Shown: positions 1 through 8,628, counted from the stretch's first letter. The stretch is DNA of 33,082 bases from 2-01-FULL-45-10 sp964433975 (GCA_964433975.1 CAYSSS010000013.1:1-33082), one strand, 5' to 3'. Translations and numbers: made by a program. The notes: generated from the letters alone by a model not told the origin.

Positions 1-111
1 GCGTTGGTCGGTCAGTTCCTGCATTCGCTCAACGTAAATCCTTGCACACCGACTACCCATAGACACTATGCCAAAAAATTTCTAATGGCCGCTCACAAAG
101 CCTGTAGTGTT
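1..111. other. Left-edge sequence without a supported gene
   Basis: This is the part of the 327-nt gene-free left end that lies outside the structured repeat. On the minus strand a short reading frame opens at an ATG at 58-60 and runs off the window (begins MGSRCARIYVERMQEL). It has no visible ribosome-binding site and is only 20 codons, so it is not called as a gene. The plus-strand frame across this region has no recognisable family features. Confidence 0.3.
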
Positions 112-300
112 GGCAGGCGAGACCTTGCGAGGAGCCGCCTGAAGCGGCGTTACGAAATTTTTACACCTTATGGCGGTATAGCAAAAAATTTAAATTCCTG
201 AAAGAAGTTAAATTTTTGTAAAAATTTTGTCGAGTCCCGCCATATGCCTAATATGGCGGGACGCCCGCGAAAGGCGGCCCTCGCAAGGTCCGCGCCTGCC
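112..300. repeat. Structured multi-hairpin repeat, copy A
   Basis: This 189-nt element is closed by a long terminal inverted repeat: 112-119 pairs with 293-300, 121-132 with 279-290, and 134-139 with 273-278. Inside are a 10-bp A/T stem (155-164 with 218-227), a nested 10-bp stem (184-193 with 208-217) enclosing a 14-nt loop that contains CCTGAAAGAAG, and a perfect 12-bp hairpin (234-245 with 251-262) with loop GCCTA. A 19-nt one-sided bulge (165-183) separates the two A/T stems. A second copy at 21895-22081 keeps loops and spacer lengths but changes stem sequences with compensation. It lies just downstream of the macro-Nudix gene. No transposase is visible. It may be a mobile palindromic element or a structured RNA; the family is not recognised. 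Confidence 0.85.
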
Positions 301-327
301 GGCAAGCATGTCTGATACCAATTGTAC

Positions 328-1266
328 TTAGGAGGATTTTTTGGACACGATGTAATCTTCGAGGATCTGCTTGTGGTCGAAGGCGAAGGGGATCTTGTCG
401 ATATCGGTCAACTTGATGATCTTCAGATTGGCCGCGTCGTCTCCCGCCTTTGGCGTGCCTTTGCCCTTCGCCGTGAATACCATGCCTATCGTGTGGAAAC
501 GCGGATCGCGGCCCGGCTTGGAATATGCGTGGAACTGCCTGAGGTCCGACAGCTCGAGGTTCGTCTCCTCTTTCATCTCCCGCCTGACCGCGTCCTCGAG
601 GCTTTCATAGTTATCGACGAATCCGCCAGGCAGCGCCCATCCGAACGGCGGGTTTGAACGCTCTATTATAACTATACCGTCGTCGATATCTATGATGGCG
701 TCGACCGCCACGAACGGCCCTTTTGCCTGCTTTGAGAGCATGTAATCGATATACCCTGTGACGTTCTTATCGAATATATCGTAAGCCTCTTTTTCATGCA
801 TGCAAAAGACTATCTCTTCCAGAGATGTTTTGGCCTCCCGCAGATGCTTCATGACTTCCTGCGCCATTATCTTGGCGCTCGCTTTTATAGAAAATCCGCC
901 CACCCCGCAGCCGAGAGCCGGAAAAACGACCGACCTGATTTTCAGCTCATCCGCAACCCTCAACGCGCTCGCGCAGGCATTCCTTATCTTTATCTCGTCC
1001 GTCTTATGATCAAGGCCCATGGTTGCAGCATGAATGACGTAACGCGCCTTTAATTTGCCCGCCCGGGTCGCGACCGCGCCGCCGATCTCTATGGGGCCCT
1101 TCTCGACCGCCTCGTCCTCTATCGATATTCCGCCTTTTTCTTTGATGGTGCCGGCAATTCCGCCGCCCATCAACAATTTATTGTTGGCGGCGTTGACGAT
1201 GGCGTCAAAGGCCGTATCGGTGATATCGCCATGCATTATCCTGATCTCGCAATTGCCCAGCCTCAT
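328..1266 (-). CDS. Macro domain-Nudix hydrolase fusion protein
   Basis: This 312-residue protein joins two ADP-ribose-related domains. Residues 1-165 form a macro domain, with the ADP-ribose-binding motifs VNAANN (24-29) and GGGIAG (34-39) and a later GCGVGGF turn near 119-125. Residues 185-312 form a Nudix hydrolase with Nudix box at 215-237 (G-x5-E-x7-RE-M-x-EE), in which the usual final Gly is Asn. Macro domains bind or hydrolyse ADP-ribose adducts and O-acetyl-ADP-ribose; Nudix enzymes of this type often cleave ADP-ribose to AMP and ribose phosphate. I infer a two-step ADP-ribose salvage enzyme, though the Nudix substrate could be another nucleotide sugar. No signal peptide, so cytoplasmic. 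Its ATG overlaps the stop of the upstream thioesterase gene by one base (TGATG), implying translational coupling. Confidence 0.9.
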   Translation of the reverse strand: MRLGNCEIRIMHGDITDTAFDAIVNAANNKLLMGGGIAGTIKEKGGISIEDEAVEKGPIEIGGAVATRAGKLKARYVIHAATMGLDHKTDEIKIRNACASALRVADELKIRSVVFPALGCGVGGFSIKASAKIMAQEVMKHLREAKTSLEEIVFCMHEKEAYDIFDKNVTGYIDYMLSKQAKGPFVAVDAIIDIDDGIVIIERSNPPFGWALPGGFVDNYESLEDAVRREMKEETNLELSDLRQFHAYSKPGRDPRFHTIGMVFTAKGKGTPKAGDDAANLKIIKLTDIDKIPFAFDHKQILEDYIVSKKSS

Positions 1267-1646
1267 CAGGCCTCCAGCTTCTTTAATATATCTTGGGGTA
1301 TTCTTTTTGGCTTAAGCGTCTTGTCCACGAATACTATAATGGTCTTGGCGCTTGCCACAAGCTGCCCTGAATCCTTTACTATATCATACTCAAAATTGAC
1401 CCTCGTCAATGACGCCTCCGTAACTCGCGTCTTGACCTCCAGGGTATCTCCGTAAAAGGATGGCGCCTTGTAGTCTATCTCCTGCCGCGCCACAACAAAG
1501 TCTATACCGTCCTTCAACATATCCTTTATGATGAGGCCTCGCTCTTCGAAATACTCGCTCCTTGCCTCTTCGAGATATTTCAAATAGTTCGCGTAATAAA
1601 CCACCCCGCCGCAATCCGTATCGTGATAATATATCTTAACCTTCAT
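1266..1646 (-). CDS. YbgC-like acyl-CoA thioesterase (hotdog fold)
   Basis: This 126-residue single-domain 4HBT hotdog protein has the family-typical length. The N-terminal signature HDTDCGGVVYYANYLKYLEE carries the conserved Asp of the YbgC active-site motif (D-x-D-x-x-G-V-V-Y), followed by the usual E-x-x-R-x-E-Y helix. Such enzymes hydrolyse short- or medium-chain acyl-CoA thioesters, or acyl-ACP in some members; in proteobacteria ybgC sits with tol-pal genes, which are not seen here. The ATG is at 1644-1646. The gene overlaps the macro-Nudix start by one nucleotide and follows the split aspartic protease gene by about 20 nt, so it is probably mid-operon. The exact acyl substrate cannot be read from the sequence. 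Confidence 0.88.
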   Translation of the reverse strand: MKVKIYYHDTDCGGVVYYANYLKYLEEARSEYFEERGLIIKDMLKDGIDFVVARQEIDYKAPSFYGDTLEVKTRVTEASLTRVNFEYDIVKDSGQLVASAKTIIVFVDKTLKPKRIPQDILKKLEA

Positions 1647-1668
1647 ATGAGAGTGCTCCTTTTTTAGA

Positions 1669-2442
1669 CTACTCTATCTTCTCCAGCGTCATCTTCATGT
1701 TCTTAAGGTCGGTCTTAAGATTGAATTTACTTAAAAACGACATCCCTAAAAGGCCTTCCGTCAGGCCGATAGCGGGCACCTCATCAAGCATGACGGCCGC
1801 CATCACATTCTTGACTTCAACATCCTGCACCTTTACACTTTTGAGGATTATCACTTTGGCCATGGTCGAGCTGCCGTCGGCAAGGCGCATCTGGATAAGA
1901 TCCTTCTTCGTATCGGAAAGATCCATGCCGAGCTCCTCGCCTGTCTTTCTCGAAAGGGCCACGATCGACGCGCCGGTATCCAGTACGAGGTTGACTTTTA
2001 CGCTGTCGTTCAGCAATACCTCTACCATTATACCCTTACCGCCCGGCTCACGCGCTATATTGATCTCTTTAGCGGCGGCCTTATTTTTGGCCTTCTTTAA
2101 CTGCTCATCCTCCACCCAATTCTCGTAGGCGCTTCTGGACCTCTCGTCGCGCGCTTATTCGAACTCTTTCTTCCTCGAATCGAGCTCCTCTCTCTTCTGG
2201 TCCCACTTCCGGGCCATATCGCGCAATTTTTCAGCCGACGACCTTTCGATATCTTTTATCTGGGCCTTCTTAAAAGTAACTGTGCCGAAGCCCGTATTGA
2301 CTTCGACGGTCTTATCATCCTCTTTCTCTATTATGCCTTCAACAGAGCCGCCATTCTTTAAGTTGACCGTATCCGCGCCTGCCGGCGCCGCGGCACAGAG
2401 GAAGAACGCAAGAAAAAAAGCCACAGCCCAATATCTCTTCAT
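1669..2442 (-). pseudogene. Periplasmic retropepsin-like aspartic protease gene interrupted by an in-frame stop
   Basis: Two open segments share one frame and are separated only by a TAA codon at 2155-2157. The upstream 95 codons encode a signal peptide (MKRYWAVAFFLAFFLCAAAP, then AGA), a small beta-type segment (DTVNLKNGGSVEG...) and the start of a charged helix. Directly after the stop the frame continues as ARDERSRSAYENW and then the protease domain. That domain has the retropepsin active-site motif LVLDTGAS and a second hydrophobic-Gly motif (LTEGLLGMSFL). Joined, this would be a secreted protease of about 256 residues. A GTG at 2113-2115 could restart translation but would yield a protein without an export signal. 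A single substitution (for example GAA to TAA) or a base-call error explains the break. It may be a recent pseudogene or two pieces of one functional gene. Confidence 0.75.
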
Positions 2443-2454
2443 ATATACGGATAA

Positions 2455-3606
2455 TTATACCTTATTCGATTTGAGAATAGCAATGATCTCCGCGTGTCTT
2501 GTGTGCGGAAACATATCCACCGGGATCAACTTTTCTATGTCGTAGGTTTCGGTAAGAACCTTCAGGTCTTCGGCCAGATTTTTTGGATTGCATGATACAT
2601 ATATAATATTCTTCACCCGGCCGTCGCGAACGGCGATCCTCGTCTTTTTGCTCAATCCCGCGCGCGGCGGGTCGAGTATGATAGCATCTAATTTTTTGAT
2701 AGCACCGGAAGCGGAGAGCTCCAGGATATATTTTTCGGCATCCTGACATATAAAATTTACATTATCGATACCGTTCAATTTCGCGTTTATAAGAGCATCT
2801 TCTATATTGCGCTCCGATATATCCACTCCGGTCACTTCGTCGAAGATACCGGCAACCTGCAATGTTATACCGCCGAGTCCGCAGCATAGATCGAGCGCGT
2901 TTGGTCCCATCGCCTTCGCCTCTTCCCTTATTGCCGCGTAAAGAGAGCCGCAACAGTAAGAGTTGGTCTGAAAGAAGGACTCCGGGCCCATGGAATAATC
3001 TACGCCGTTTATCCTCTCCTTTATACGTTCGTCTCCGTATATAAGCTTCACCTCTCCCGCCACGGCTACATCAGATAGCAGATCGTTTACGCATAAGTAT
3101 ATGGACCTTATCTTTTTGAACTTGCGTAATTCATCCGCCAGGCCCCGGATATCTATATTATCCGAAGTGGCCACCACTATGGCCATCAGATCATCATAAT
3201 GCTTCGAATGTCTCAAGACCAGGTACCTCAAGATGCCTGTGCCTTTCGAATTATGATATGGCTTTATATTATTATCCGCGATCCATCCGGAGAATATGGC
3301 AAATACCCGGGAGAGCTCCTTGTTGAATATCCTGCATTCTTCCAGCCCCACGACATGATAGAACCTGCCCTTCTCTCTTAGGCCCACTACCTTTACGGCA
3401 TCCCACGTGCCGACGGCGTATTCCATCTTGTTCCTGTAGTAATATATCTCGGGGGAGGGGATAATCTCTTTGGTCTCTTTGATCTTGAATTGGGAGAATA
3501 GTTCTCTCAGGCGGGCTTCTTTATCTTTTATTTGTATTCCATAAGGCGAGTCCTGCGAATCACATCCTCCGCAGACTCCAAAGTGTTTGCAGAGGGGACG
3601 GCTCAT
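2455..3606 (-). CDS. RlmD/RumA-type 23S rRNA (uracil-5-)-methyltransferase
   Basis: This 383-residue TrmA/RumA-family SAM-dependent methyltransferase carries N-terminal cysteines C6, C12 and C15 (C-x5-C-x2-C), with a further Cys in VGLEECRIF. These match the [4Fe-4S] ligands of RumA. The C-terminal Rossmann domain shows the SAM-binding ALDLCCGLGGITLQVA, the DPPRAGL motif and the catalytic-Cys motif VSCNPKNLAEDL; the protein ends with the usual FPHTRHAEIIAIL. The N-terminal TRAM domain of E. coli RumA is missing, as in many shorter homologues. The likely product is m5U in 23S rRNA, but tRNA m5U54 (TrmA-like activity of some RumA homologues) cannot be excluded. Its ATG overlaps the greA stop by four bases (ATGA). 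Confidence 0.9.
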   Translation of the reverse strand: MSRPLCKHFGVCGGCDSQDSPYGIQIKDKEARLRELFSQFKIKETKEIIPSPEIYYYRNKMEYAVGTWDAVKVVGLREKGRFYHVVGLEECRIFNKELSRVFAIFSGWIADNNIKPYHNSKGTGILRYLVLRHSKHYDDLMAIVVATSDNIDIRGLADELRKFKKIRSIYLCVNDLLSDVAVAGEVKLIYGDERIKERINGVDYSMGPESFFQTNSYCCGSLYAAIREEAKAMGPNALDLCCGLGGITLQVAGIFDEVTGVDISERNIEDALINAKLNGIDNVNFICQDAEKYILELSASGAIKKLDAIILDPPRAGLSKKTRIAVRDGRVKNIIYVSCNPKNLAEDLKVLTETYDIEKLIPVDMFPHTRHAEIIAILKSNKV

Positions 3607-4082
3607 TCTCTCGATATTTTTATTACCTTATATCTTAATGTTCCGGCCGGGATCTTTATCTTGACCATGTCGTTCTCTTTGTGCCCCAGAAGCGCCTCGC
3701 CTACGGGCGAGGTGACGGAGATCTTGCCGGCTGCATAGTCGGCCTCCTCCTCGGCGACGAGCCAATATTCCAGATCCTCGGAGGTGTCGAGGTCTTTAAG
3801 CTTAACTTTTGCGCCTATCAGTATCTCGTCTTTTGACATTTCGCTCTCGTCAATAAGTTTGGCACGAGCGAGCTTATCTTCAAGCTCGGCTACTCTCTTC
3901 TCGTTCAATCCTTGAGCCTCTTTGGCGTACGTATACTCGGCATTCTCGCTCAAGTCCCCGTGGGCACGCGCCTCGCCGATGGCTTTCGATATCTCCCTGC
4001 GTTTCTTGGTCTTTAATTGCTCCAGCTCTTTTCTTAGTTTCTCGTAACCGTCATGAGAGAGATAAACATTTCCCGAACCCAT
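3603..4082 (-). CDS. greA: Transcription elongation factor GreA
   Basis: This 159-residue protein has the usual GreA length and two-domain layout. The N-terminal antiparallel coiled coil (about residues 8-78) reaches into the RNA polymerase secondary channel. Its tip carries the acidic motif GDLSENAEY, with D43 and E46 in the positions that hold the catalytic Mg ion for transcript cleavage. The C-terminal FKBP-like domain (about 85-159) includes TSPVGEALLGHKENDMVKIKIPAG. GreA rescues backtracked RNA polymerase by stimulating cleavage of the nascent RNA. The gene starts 18 nt after the stop of the P-II-like efflux-associated gene and overlaps the RlmD-like gene through ATGA, so it may be read through from the efflux operon or have an unrecognised promoter inside it. 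Confidence 0.95.
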   Translation of the reverse strand: MGSGNVYLSHDGYEKLRKELEQLKTKKRREISKAIGEARAHGDLSENAEYTYAKEAQGLNEKRVAELEDKLARAKLIDESEMSKDEILIGAKVKLKDLDTSEDLEYWLVAEEEADYAAGKISVTSPVGEALLGHKENDMVKIKIPAGTLRYKVIKISRE

Positions 4083-4100
4083 TATTTCGATCCTCCGTTA

Positions 4101-4390
4101 TCAGGTCATATCATCCATGGGCATAAGGAACGCTTTTACGCCTTCCCTGCCCAGAATCTTGCGTAATTCTCTTATACAGGATATTAACTGCTTCGCTTCT
4201 TTATCTTCGCACGCGACATACAGCAAAGAGTTCTTGCCCGGCCATATGTCATTGCCCAGGTGCGTCCCCGAAGTCAGTCCGCTGCCGTACGTATCCGTTA
4301 TCTTTGTATAATTCTTCAGGCCGCATCCCGTAAGAGAATCCATCACCTCGGACTCCACGGCCTCGTTATATGATATCATAACCATCTTCA
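4101..4390 (-). CDS. P-II-like, RND-transporter-associated protein (start disrupted by assembly gap)
   Basis: The visible 94 residues (ending LGREGVKAFLMPMDDMT) resemble the small ferredoxin-like P-II-type proteins encoded next to HAE1 RND pumps, including PG0541-family transporter-associated proteins. Features are the SLTGCGLKNYTKITDTYGSG segment and the late VACEDKEAKQLISCIRELRK segment. The 5' end is cut by a run of Ns, but the same bases are repeated after the gap. Joining them gives ATGAAGATGGTTATG, so the true protein is about 96 residues and begins MKMVMISYNE. Its ATG then overlaps the RND pump stop as ATGA, showing translational coupling. The role is inferred to be modulation or sensing for the pump; the ligand is unknown. 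Confidence 0.75.
4336..4390. repeat. 55-nt exact duplicate flanking an assembly gap (left copy)
   Basis: Bases 4336-4390 are identical to 4491-4545, immediately either side of the N run. A 55-nt exact end overlap is what a de Bruijn assembler using k=55 leaves between adjacent contigs, so this is an assembly signature rather than a biological duplication. Confidence 0.93.
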
Positions 4391-4490
4391 NNNNNNNNNN
4401 NNNNNNNNNNNNNNNNNNNNNNNNNNNNNNNNNNNNNNNNNNNNNNNNNNNNNNNNNNNNNNNNNNNNNNNNNNNNNNNNNNNNNNNNNN
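4391..4490. other. 100-N scaffold gap, probably spurious
   Basis: This is a run of exactly 100 undetermined bases, the conventional placeholder for a gap of unknown size. Because the flanks overlap exactly by 55 nt, and collapsing them restores an uninterrupted start codon and an ATGA gene overlap, the real gap length is probably zero. Confidence 0.93.
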
Positions 4491-4545
4491 GAATCCATCA
4501 CCTCGGACTCCACGGCCTCGTTATATGATATCATAACCATCTTCA
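4491..4545. repeat. 55-nt exact duplicate flanking an assembly gap (right copy)
   Basis: This is the right-hand partner of 4336-4390. It carries the missing 5' end of the P-II-like gene and runs into the RND pump stop codon at 4543-4545. Confidence 0.93.
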
Positions 4546-7500
4546 TCCCTTGATCTCCGTCTTTTTTTTCATCCCGCCTTCGACTATCGCGTAGAGCGTG
4601 GGAACGAATATCATGGTTATAAGAGTGGAGAGCGTGAGCCCGCTTATCATAGTTATGCCGAGCGGCTGCCAGGTTTCCGAGCCCTCACCCCGCGATAGCG
4701 CCATAGGCAGAAGACCCGCCAGGGTCGTGACCGTGGTCATGAGAACGGGCCTTAACCTGTGCTTCCCGCCCAAAGTCACGGCCTCGAGCATGGAATACCC
4801 CCTCTGACGCAATATCGATATATAACTTATCAGGACTATGGCGTTATTGACCACTATGCCCATCAACATTACCATGCCCAAAAATGTTATAACGCTGAGC
4901 GTCGTGCGGGTAATTAAAAATCCAAGTAACACTCCGGTGAAAGTGAACGGCACAGAGAACATTACTATAAACGGGTCTATCAGAGACTCAAACTGCGCCG
5001 CCATGACCATATATACGAGTATGATCCCCAACACCAGAAGAAGCGTCAGGTCCATGAATGCTTTACCCTGCTCTTCGGCCTCTCCGCCGAAGTTTATCAT
5101 AACATCGGACGGCAGCGCGAGCTTCTTGAGCCCCTTCTTGATATCCTCTATCACCTTACCGGGCGATCGCTTATAGACATTGCTCTCGACTCTTACGACT
5201 CTCTCTCTATTTATGCGCTCAATGCGGATCGGCCCCTTTATTTCATAGACCTTAGCGACATTCACCAGCCTTATCTGTTTACCGGTAAGCGGCGATACTA
5301 TGGAAAGGCTCTCGATATCTTCTATCTTGGTCCTGGAAGACTCCTGAAGCCTTACGTATATGTCATACGTCTTGCCCTTCTCCCTGTACTTGGTGGCGGT
5401 GGAACCTTCTATAAAGGTCTTAACGCTCGAAGCTATCGTACTCATGGTCAGACCTAAAGAAGTGGCCTTCTCCCTATCGACCTCTATCTTCAGCTCCGGG
5501 AGACTTATATCCCTGGAGACGCTGGCATCGACAACGCCCGGGATCGTCTCCATCATCGCCTTTAGTTTTTCCGCAAAAGCATTGGTCTCTTCGAAAGAAT
5601 GGCCTATTATCTCCACCTGTATAGCTTTTCCGGCGCCTCCGGTTATGATCCTTCCTATAGGATTCCCGGTAGAGACGTCGGCCTTTAAGACCCCCGGTAT
5701 CTTTCTTATCTCTTTTCTAAGCGCCTGGCCGACTTCACTGACGGACCGCTTCCTCTTATCCTTGGGAACAAGTTTGGCGCCGGCGCTAACTACATGCGTT
5801 CCCGATGGACCCCCGAATATCTTGCCCATTCCGCGCGTCGACTCTCCACTCCTTACATACATAGTCTTCGCCTCGGGAGCCGTCCTCTCGAAGATATCCT
5901 CCACTTTTCTGGCTACTTTATCGGTCTCTTCCACTCTCGTTCCCACGGGAAACTCTACCGTGATACGGATATCGCCGGAATCCTCATCCGGGATAAACTC
6001 ATTTCCTATAAAACGCATCGAGAAGAGGCTCAATATAAAGACAAAGAGGAAACCGAATATTACTATTTTTTTGTGCTTCAGGCTCCAGGCAAGGGATCTC
6101 GCGTACCAGTCCTCCCATGACGTGAACCATCTCTCCGATATGTTGTAGAAACTGTCGAGTAATCTTCCAAATTTTCCACTCGGGGGCCTGGCGCTTGTGT
6201 CTCTGACACGAAGCCATTTGGCACAGAGCATTGGAGTGAAAGTCGCCGCCGTGAAGAGAGACGCGAGCAATGTGACCGTTACTATCGTGGCAAGTTCGCC
6301 GAACATTATGCCGACTACACCAGAGACAAATAACATGGGCAAAAATACCACTATCGTGGTGAGCGTCGACGCTCCTATAGAAAGCAGTATCTCCTGCGTT
6401 CCAAAGACAGCCGCCTCTTTGGGCCGCTGCCCTCTCTCCATGTGCCTGTAGATATTGTCCACCACCACTATTACGTTATCCACGACCATGCCGCACGCTA
6501 TGGCTAATGACGACAGGCTCATTATATTTATCGTCTTTCCCCCCATGAAAAGATATATAAAAGCTATCAAGAGCGAGAACGGTATCGATAAAGCGATGAT
6601 GAGGCTTCCGAAGAATTGCCTCAGGAAGAACCAGACGACCAGTATTACCAGTAATATGCCGATCCACAGGGACTTCTTGAGCGAGTTGAGCGCATTTATA
6701 ATATCCAGGGACGTGTCAAAGATAGTGTACATCTTTATGTCCGAGGGAAGGGTCCTCTGGATCTCTTTCAGTCTCCTCTTTACATTCCTCGCGACCTCGA
6801 CCGTGTTCGTCCCGGCCTGCTTCTGGACCATCATCATCATGGCGGGATTCCTGTTCATCCTTATCATGGTCGTTATCTCTCTGAAACTATCCTCGACCCT
6901 CGCCACATCCTTCAGGTAGACAAATTTATTATCGCGCTGCCCCAAGATCACAAGGTTCATCTCCTCGGGGTCGGCGAATTCACCGGGAAGCCTCAACATG
7001 TAGTCAGTAAGTCCGCTCTTTATACTGCCCAGGGGCTGGGTTATATTCTCCTGTTTGAGCGTATTCTGTATATCCATGATAGAGAGGCCATAACCCTCAA
7101 GGCGCTCCCTGTCTATCCAGACATTGATCTGGCGCTCCATCCCGCCTATAAGCTGAACCGTACCGACACCGGTAAGCTGCTTCAGCGAATCACCGACTCT
7201 CTTATCGATTATATCGTAAAGCTCCGGATAACTCTGTTCGGCGGTTATGCCCATGTATATTATCGGAATATTGGCCGTATTGAACTTAAATATAAATGGA
7301 TTATCCATCTCATCAGGTATATCGGGCAGGAAACGTTTCGCCAGCTCTATCCGGTCACGGATATCGTTTGAGGCTTCATTCAGATTGGTCCCCCATTTAA
7401 ACTTGAGGCTCACTATGGAAGAGCCTTCGGAGGAGCGCGATACGATCTTCTCCAGGCCCGGGGTGGTTGCGAGCTGGTTCTCCAGCGGCTCGGTCACCTT

Positions 7501-7683
7501 TATTTCAACATCGTCCGGACTCGCGCCGGGATAGGAAGACACGACCGTTATCGAGGGAGGCTCTATCTCCGGCATCATGTCGACGCCGAGCTTTGAGAGC
7601 CCGTAAAAAGCGATAATGATTATTGAAGAAAATATCATCAGGTTCGTTACGGGCTTCTTTACGCCAAACTCTGGTAGACTCAC
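4543..7683 (-). CDS. RND multidrug efflux permease (HAE1/AcrB-like)
   Basis: This 1046-residue inner-membrane proton antiporter has the full HAE1 length and layout: TM1 near residues 13-31, a large periplasmic loop, TM2-6 around 335-500, TM7 near 540, a second periplasmic loop, and TM8-12 around 865-1035. Family landmarks include PEIEPPSITVVSSYPGASP and GMVVDNVIVVVDNI in TM4, which keeps the first Asp of the AcrB relay pair but has Asn for the second. In TM10, GIVVNNAIVLI has Asn where AcrB has the relay Lys; both variants occur in other HAE1 proteins. It works with the adaptor and TolC-like channel encoded upstream to export drugs or metabolites across both membranes. Substrate is not predictable. 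The stop overlaps the next gene's ATG once the false gap is removed. Confidence 0.96.
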   Translation of the reverse strand: MSLPEFGVKKPVTNLMIFSSIIIIAFYGLSKLGVDMMPEIEPPSITVVSSYPGASPDDVEIKVTEPLENQLATTPGLEKIVSRSSEGSSIVSLKFKWGTNLNEASNDIRDRIELAKRFLPDIPDEMDNPFIFKFNTANIPIIYMGITAEQSYPELYDIIDKRVGDSLKQLTGVGTVQLIGGMERQINVWIDRERLEGYGLSIMDIQNTLKQENITQPLGSIKSGLTDYMLRLPGEFADPEEMNLVILGQRDNKFVYLKDVARVEDSFREITTMIRMNRNPAMMMMVQKQAGTNTVEVARNVKRRLKEIQRTLPSDIKMYTIFDTSLDIINALNSLKKSLWIGILLVILVVWFFLRQFFGSLIIALSIPFSLLIAFIYLFMGGKTINIMSLSSLAIACGMVVDNVIVVVDNIYRHMERGQRPKEAAVFGTQEILLSIGASTLTTIVVFLPMLFVSGVVGIMFGELATIVTVTLLASLFTAATFTPMLCAKWLRVRDTSARPPSGKFGRLLDSFYNISERWFTSWEDWYARSLAWSLKHKKIVIFGFLFVFILSLFSMRFIGNEFIPDEDSGDIRITVEFPVGTRVEETDKVARKVEDIFERTAPEAKTMYVRSGESTRGMGKIFGGPSGTHVVSAGAKLVPKDKRKRSVSEVGQALRKEIRKIPGVLKADVSTGNPIGRIITGGAGKAIQVEIIGHSFEETNAFAEKLKAMMETIPGVVDASVSRDISLPELKIEVDREKATSLGLTMSTIASSVKTFIEGSTATKYREKGKTYDIYVRLQESSRTKIEDIESLSIVSPLTGKQIRLVNVAKVYEIKGPIRIERINRERVVRVESNVYKRSPGKVIEDIKKGLKKLALPSDVMINFGGEAEEQGKAFMDLTLLLVLGIILVYMVMAAQFESLIDPFIVMFSVPFTFTGVLLGFLITRTTLSVITFLGMVMLMGIVVNNAIVLISYISILRQRGYSMLEAVTLGGKHRLRPVLMTTVTTLAGLLPMALSRGEGSETWQPLGITMISGLTLSTLITMIFVPTLYAIVEGGMKKKTEIKG

Positions 7684-7712
7684 TATCGCCTCTCAACTAT
7701 TAATTATGAATT

Positions 7713-8591
7713 TTATTCTTCCGGTTCTACAAGGCATCCGTCGCGCAACCGCTGCTGCCCCACTATGACGACCTTGTCACCTATCTTCAATCCGCTCTCA
7801 ACTCCATAATAAGGCCCCTGACGCAGCCCTAAGATAACGTTCTTTAAGAACGCTCTCTTGCCATCCACTATATATACGTACGTGTTCTTGCCTCTTCCTA
7901 TTATGGCCTCTTTCAGTATGACGGGCACATCCTTCTGCTCCTCGATGACGAGCTTCACTTTGGCGAACATTCCAGACTGGAGTCTGTGGTCAATATTCTT
8001 TATCCTTATCTCTATGGGCGCCGCGCGCGTCTGGAGGTCCACTATGGGGCTGATCATGGTCACCTTCCCTAAGAACTTCTGATGAGGATAAGCATCCACC
8101 GTAATATCGGCGTCCTGGCCCAGGGAGATCTTTGGCAGGTATTTTTCCGGTATGTCGAGATGTATCTCAGCCCTGTCCAGGTTGGCCACGAACGCCACCG
8201 CAGTGGTAATGCTTACGCTTGAGCCTATGTCAACATATACCCTTCCGACTACACCCGTCAAAGGACTCTCGACGGGCGCCTTTTCGAACTTTAACCCCAC
8301 CTCATCCCTGTCGATATAGGCTATCACGTCCCCTTTAGATACGGGATCTCCCTCCCTCTTTACCTTCTCGATGATCTTACCGCTCACCTTGGGAAAGACC
8401 TGAGCCTCATCTTCCCCCTGTATATTCCCCATATACTCGAGGGCATTATCGAGGTCCTGAGCCTTGACTATCATGACTCTTACGGGTATCGGCTCTTCTT
8501 TGTACTTGGTCTTATCTTTACTTATCCCGCAGCCCGCAATAAAAGTTACCGTTAGAAACATTGCTAACGAATAAATATATACTTTTTTCAT
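7713..8591 (-). CDS. RND efflux periplasmic adaptor lipoprotein (membrane fusion protein)
   Basis: This 292-residue MFP/HlyD-type adaptor begins with a short basic signal peptide and lipobox IAGC (Cys21), so it should be a lipoprotein. The lipoyl/barrel-sandwich half-motifs are visible as PKVSGKIIEKVKREGDPVSKGDVIAYID and APVESPLTGVVGRVYVDIGSSV (seen here in short pieces). The alpha-hairpin between them is almost absent, so this is a compact adaptor. The beta-barrel and membrane-proximal domains follow (DIPEKYLPKISLGQDADITV, then KVGDKVVIVGQQRLRDGC-like end). It links the RND pump encoded 29 nt downstream to the TolC-like channel encoded 37 nt upstream. The reduced hairpin may affect which channel it can dock with. 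Confidence 0.93.
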   Translation of the reverse strand: MKKVYIYSLAMFLTVTFIAGCGISKDKTKYKEEPIPVRVMIVKAQDLDNALEYMGNIQGEDEAQVFPKVSGKIIEKVKREGDPVSKGDVIAYIDRDEVGLKFEKAPVESPLTGVVGRVYVDIGSSVSITTAVAFVANLDRAEIHLDIPEKYLPKISLGQDADITVDAYPHQKFLGKVTMISPIVDLQTRAAPIEIRIKNIDHRLQSGMFAKVKLVIEEQKDVPVILKEAIIGRGKNTYVYIVDGKRAFLKNVILGLRQGPYYGVESGLKIGDKVVIVGQQRLRDGCLVEPEE

Positions 8592-8628
8592 TTTTTCTCC
8601 GTAATTTAACTTATAGCTTATAGCTTTT

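Noticed and set aside
322..657. Plus-strand open frames opposite the macro-Nudix gene and many others across the window
   Set aside because: They lie antisense to genes with clear conserved motifs, have no family signatures or proper ribosome-binding sites, and are explained as codon-bias shadows.
4336..4545. Genuine tandem duplication of the P-II-like gene start
   Set aside because: The copies are exactly 55 nt, touch the N run on both sides, and merging them gives one intact gene; a contig-overlap artefact is simpler.
4543..7683. Inactive RND pump because the second TM4 Asp and the TM10 Lys are Asn
   Set aside because: These substitutions are frequent in HAE1-type pumps; one relay Asp is kept and the rest of the protein is intact.
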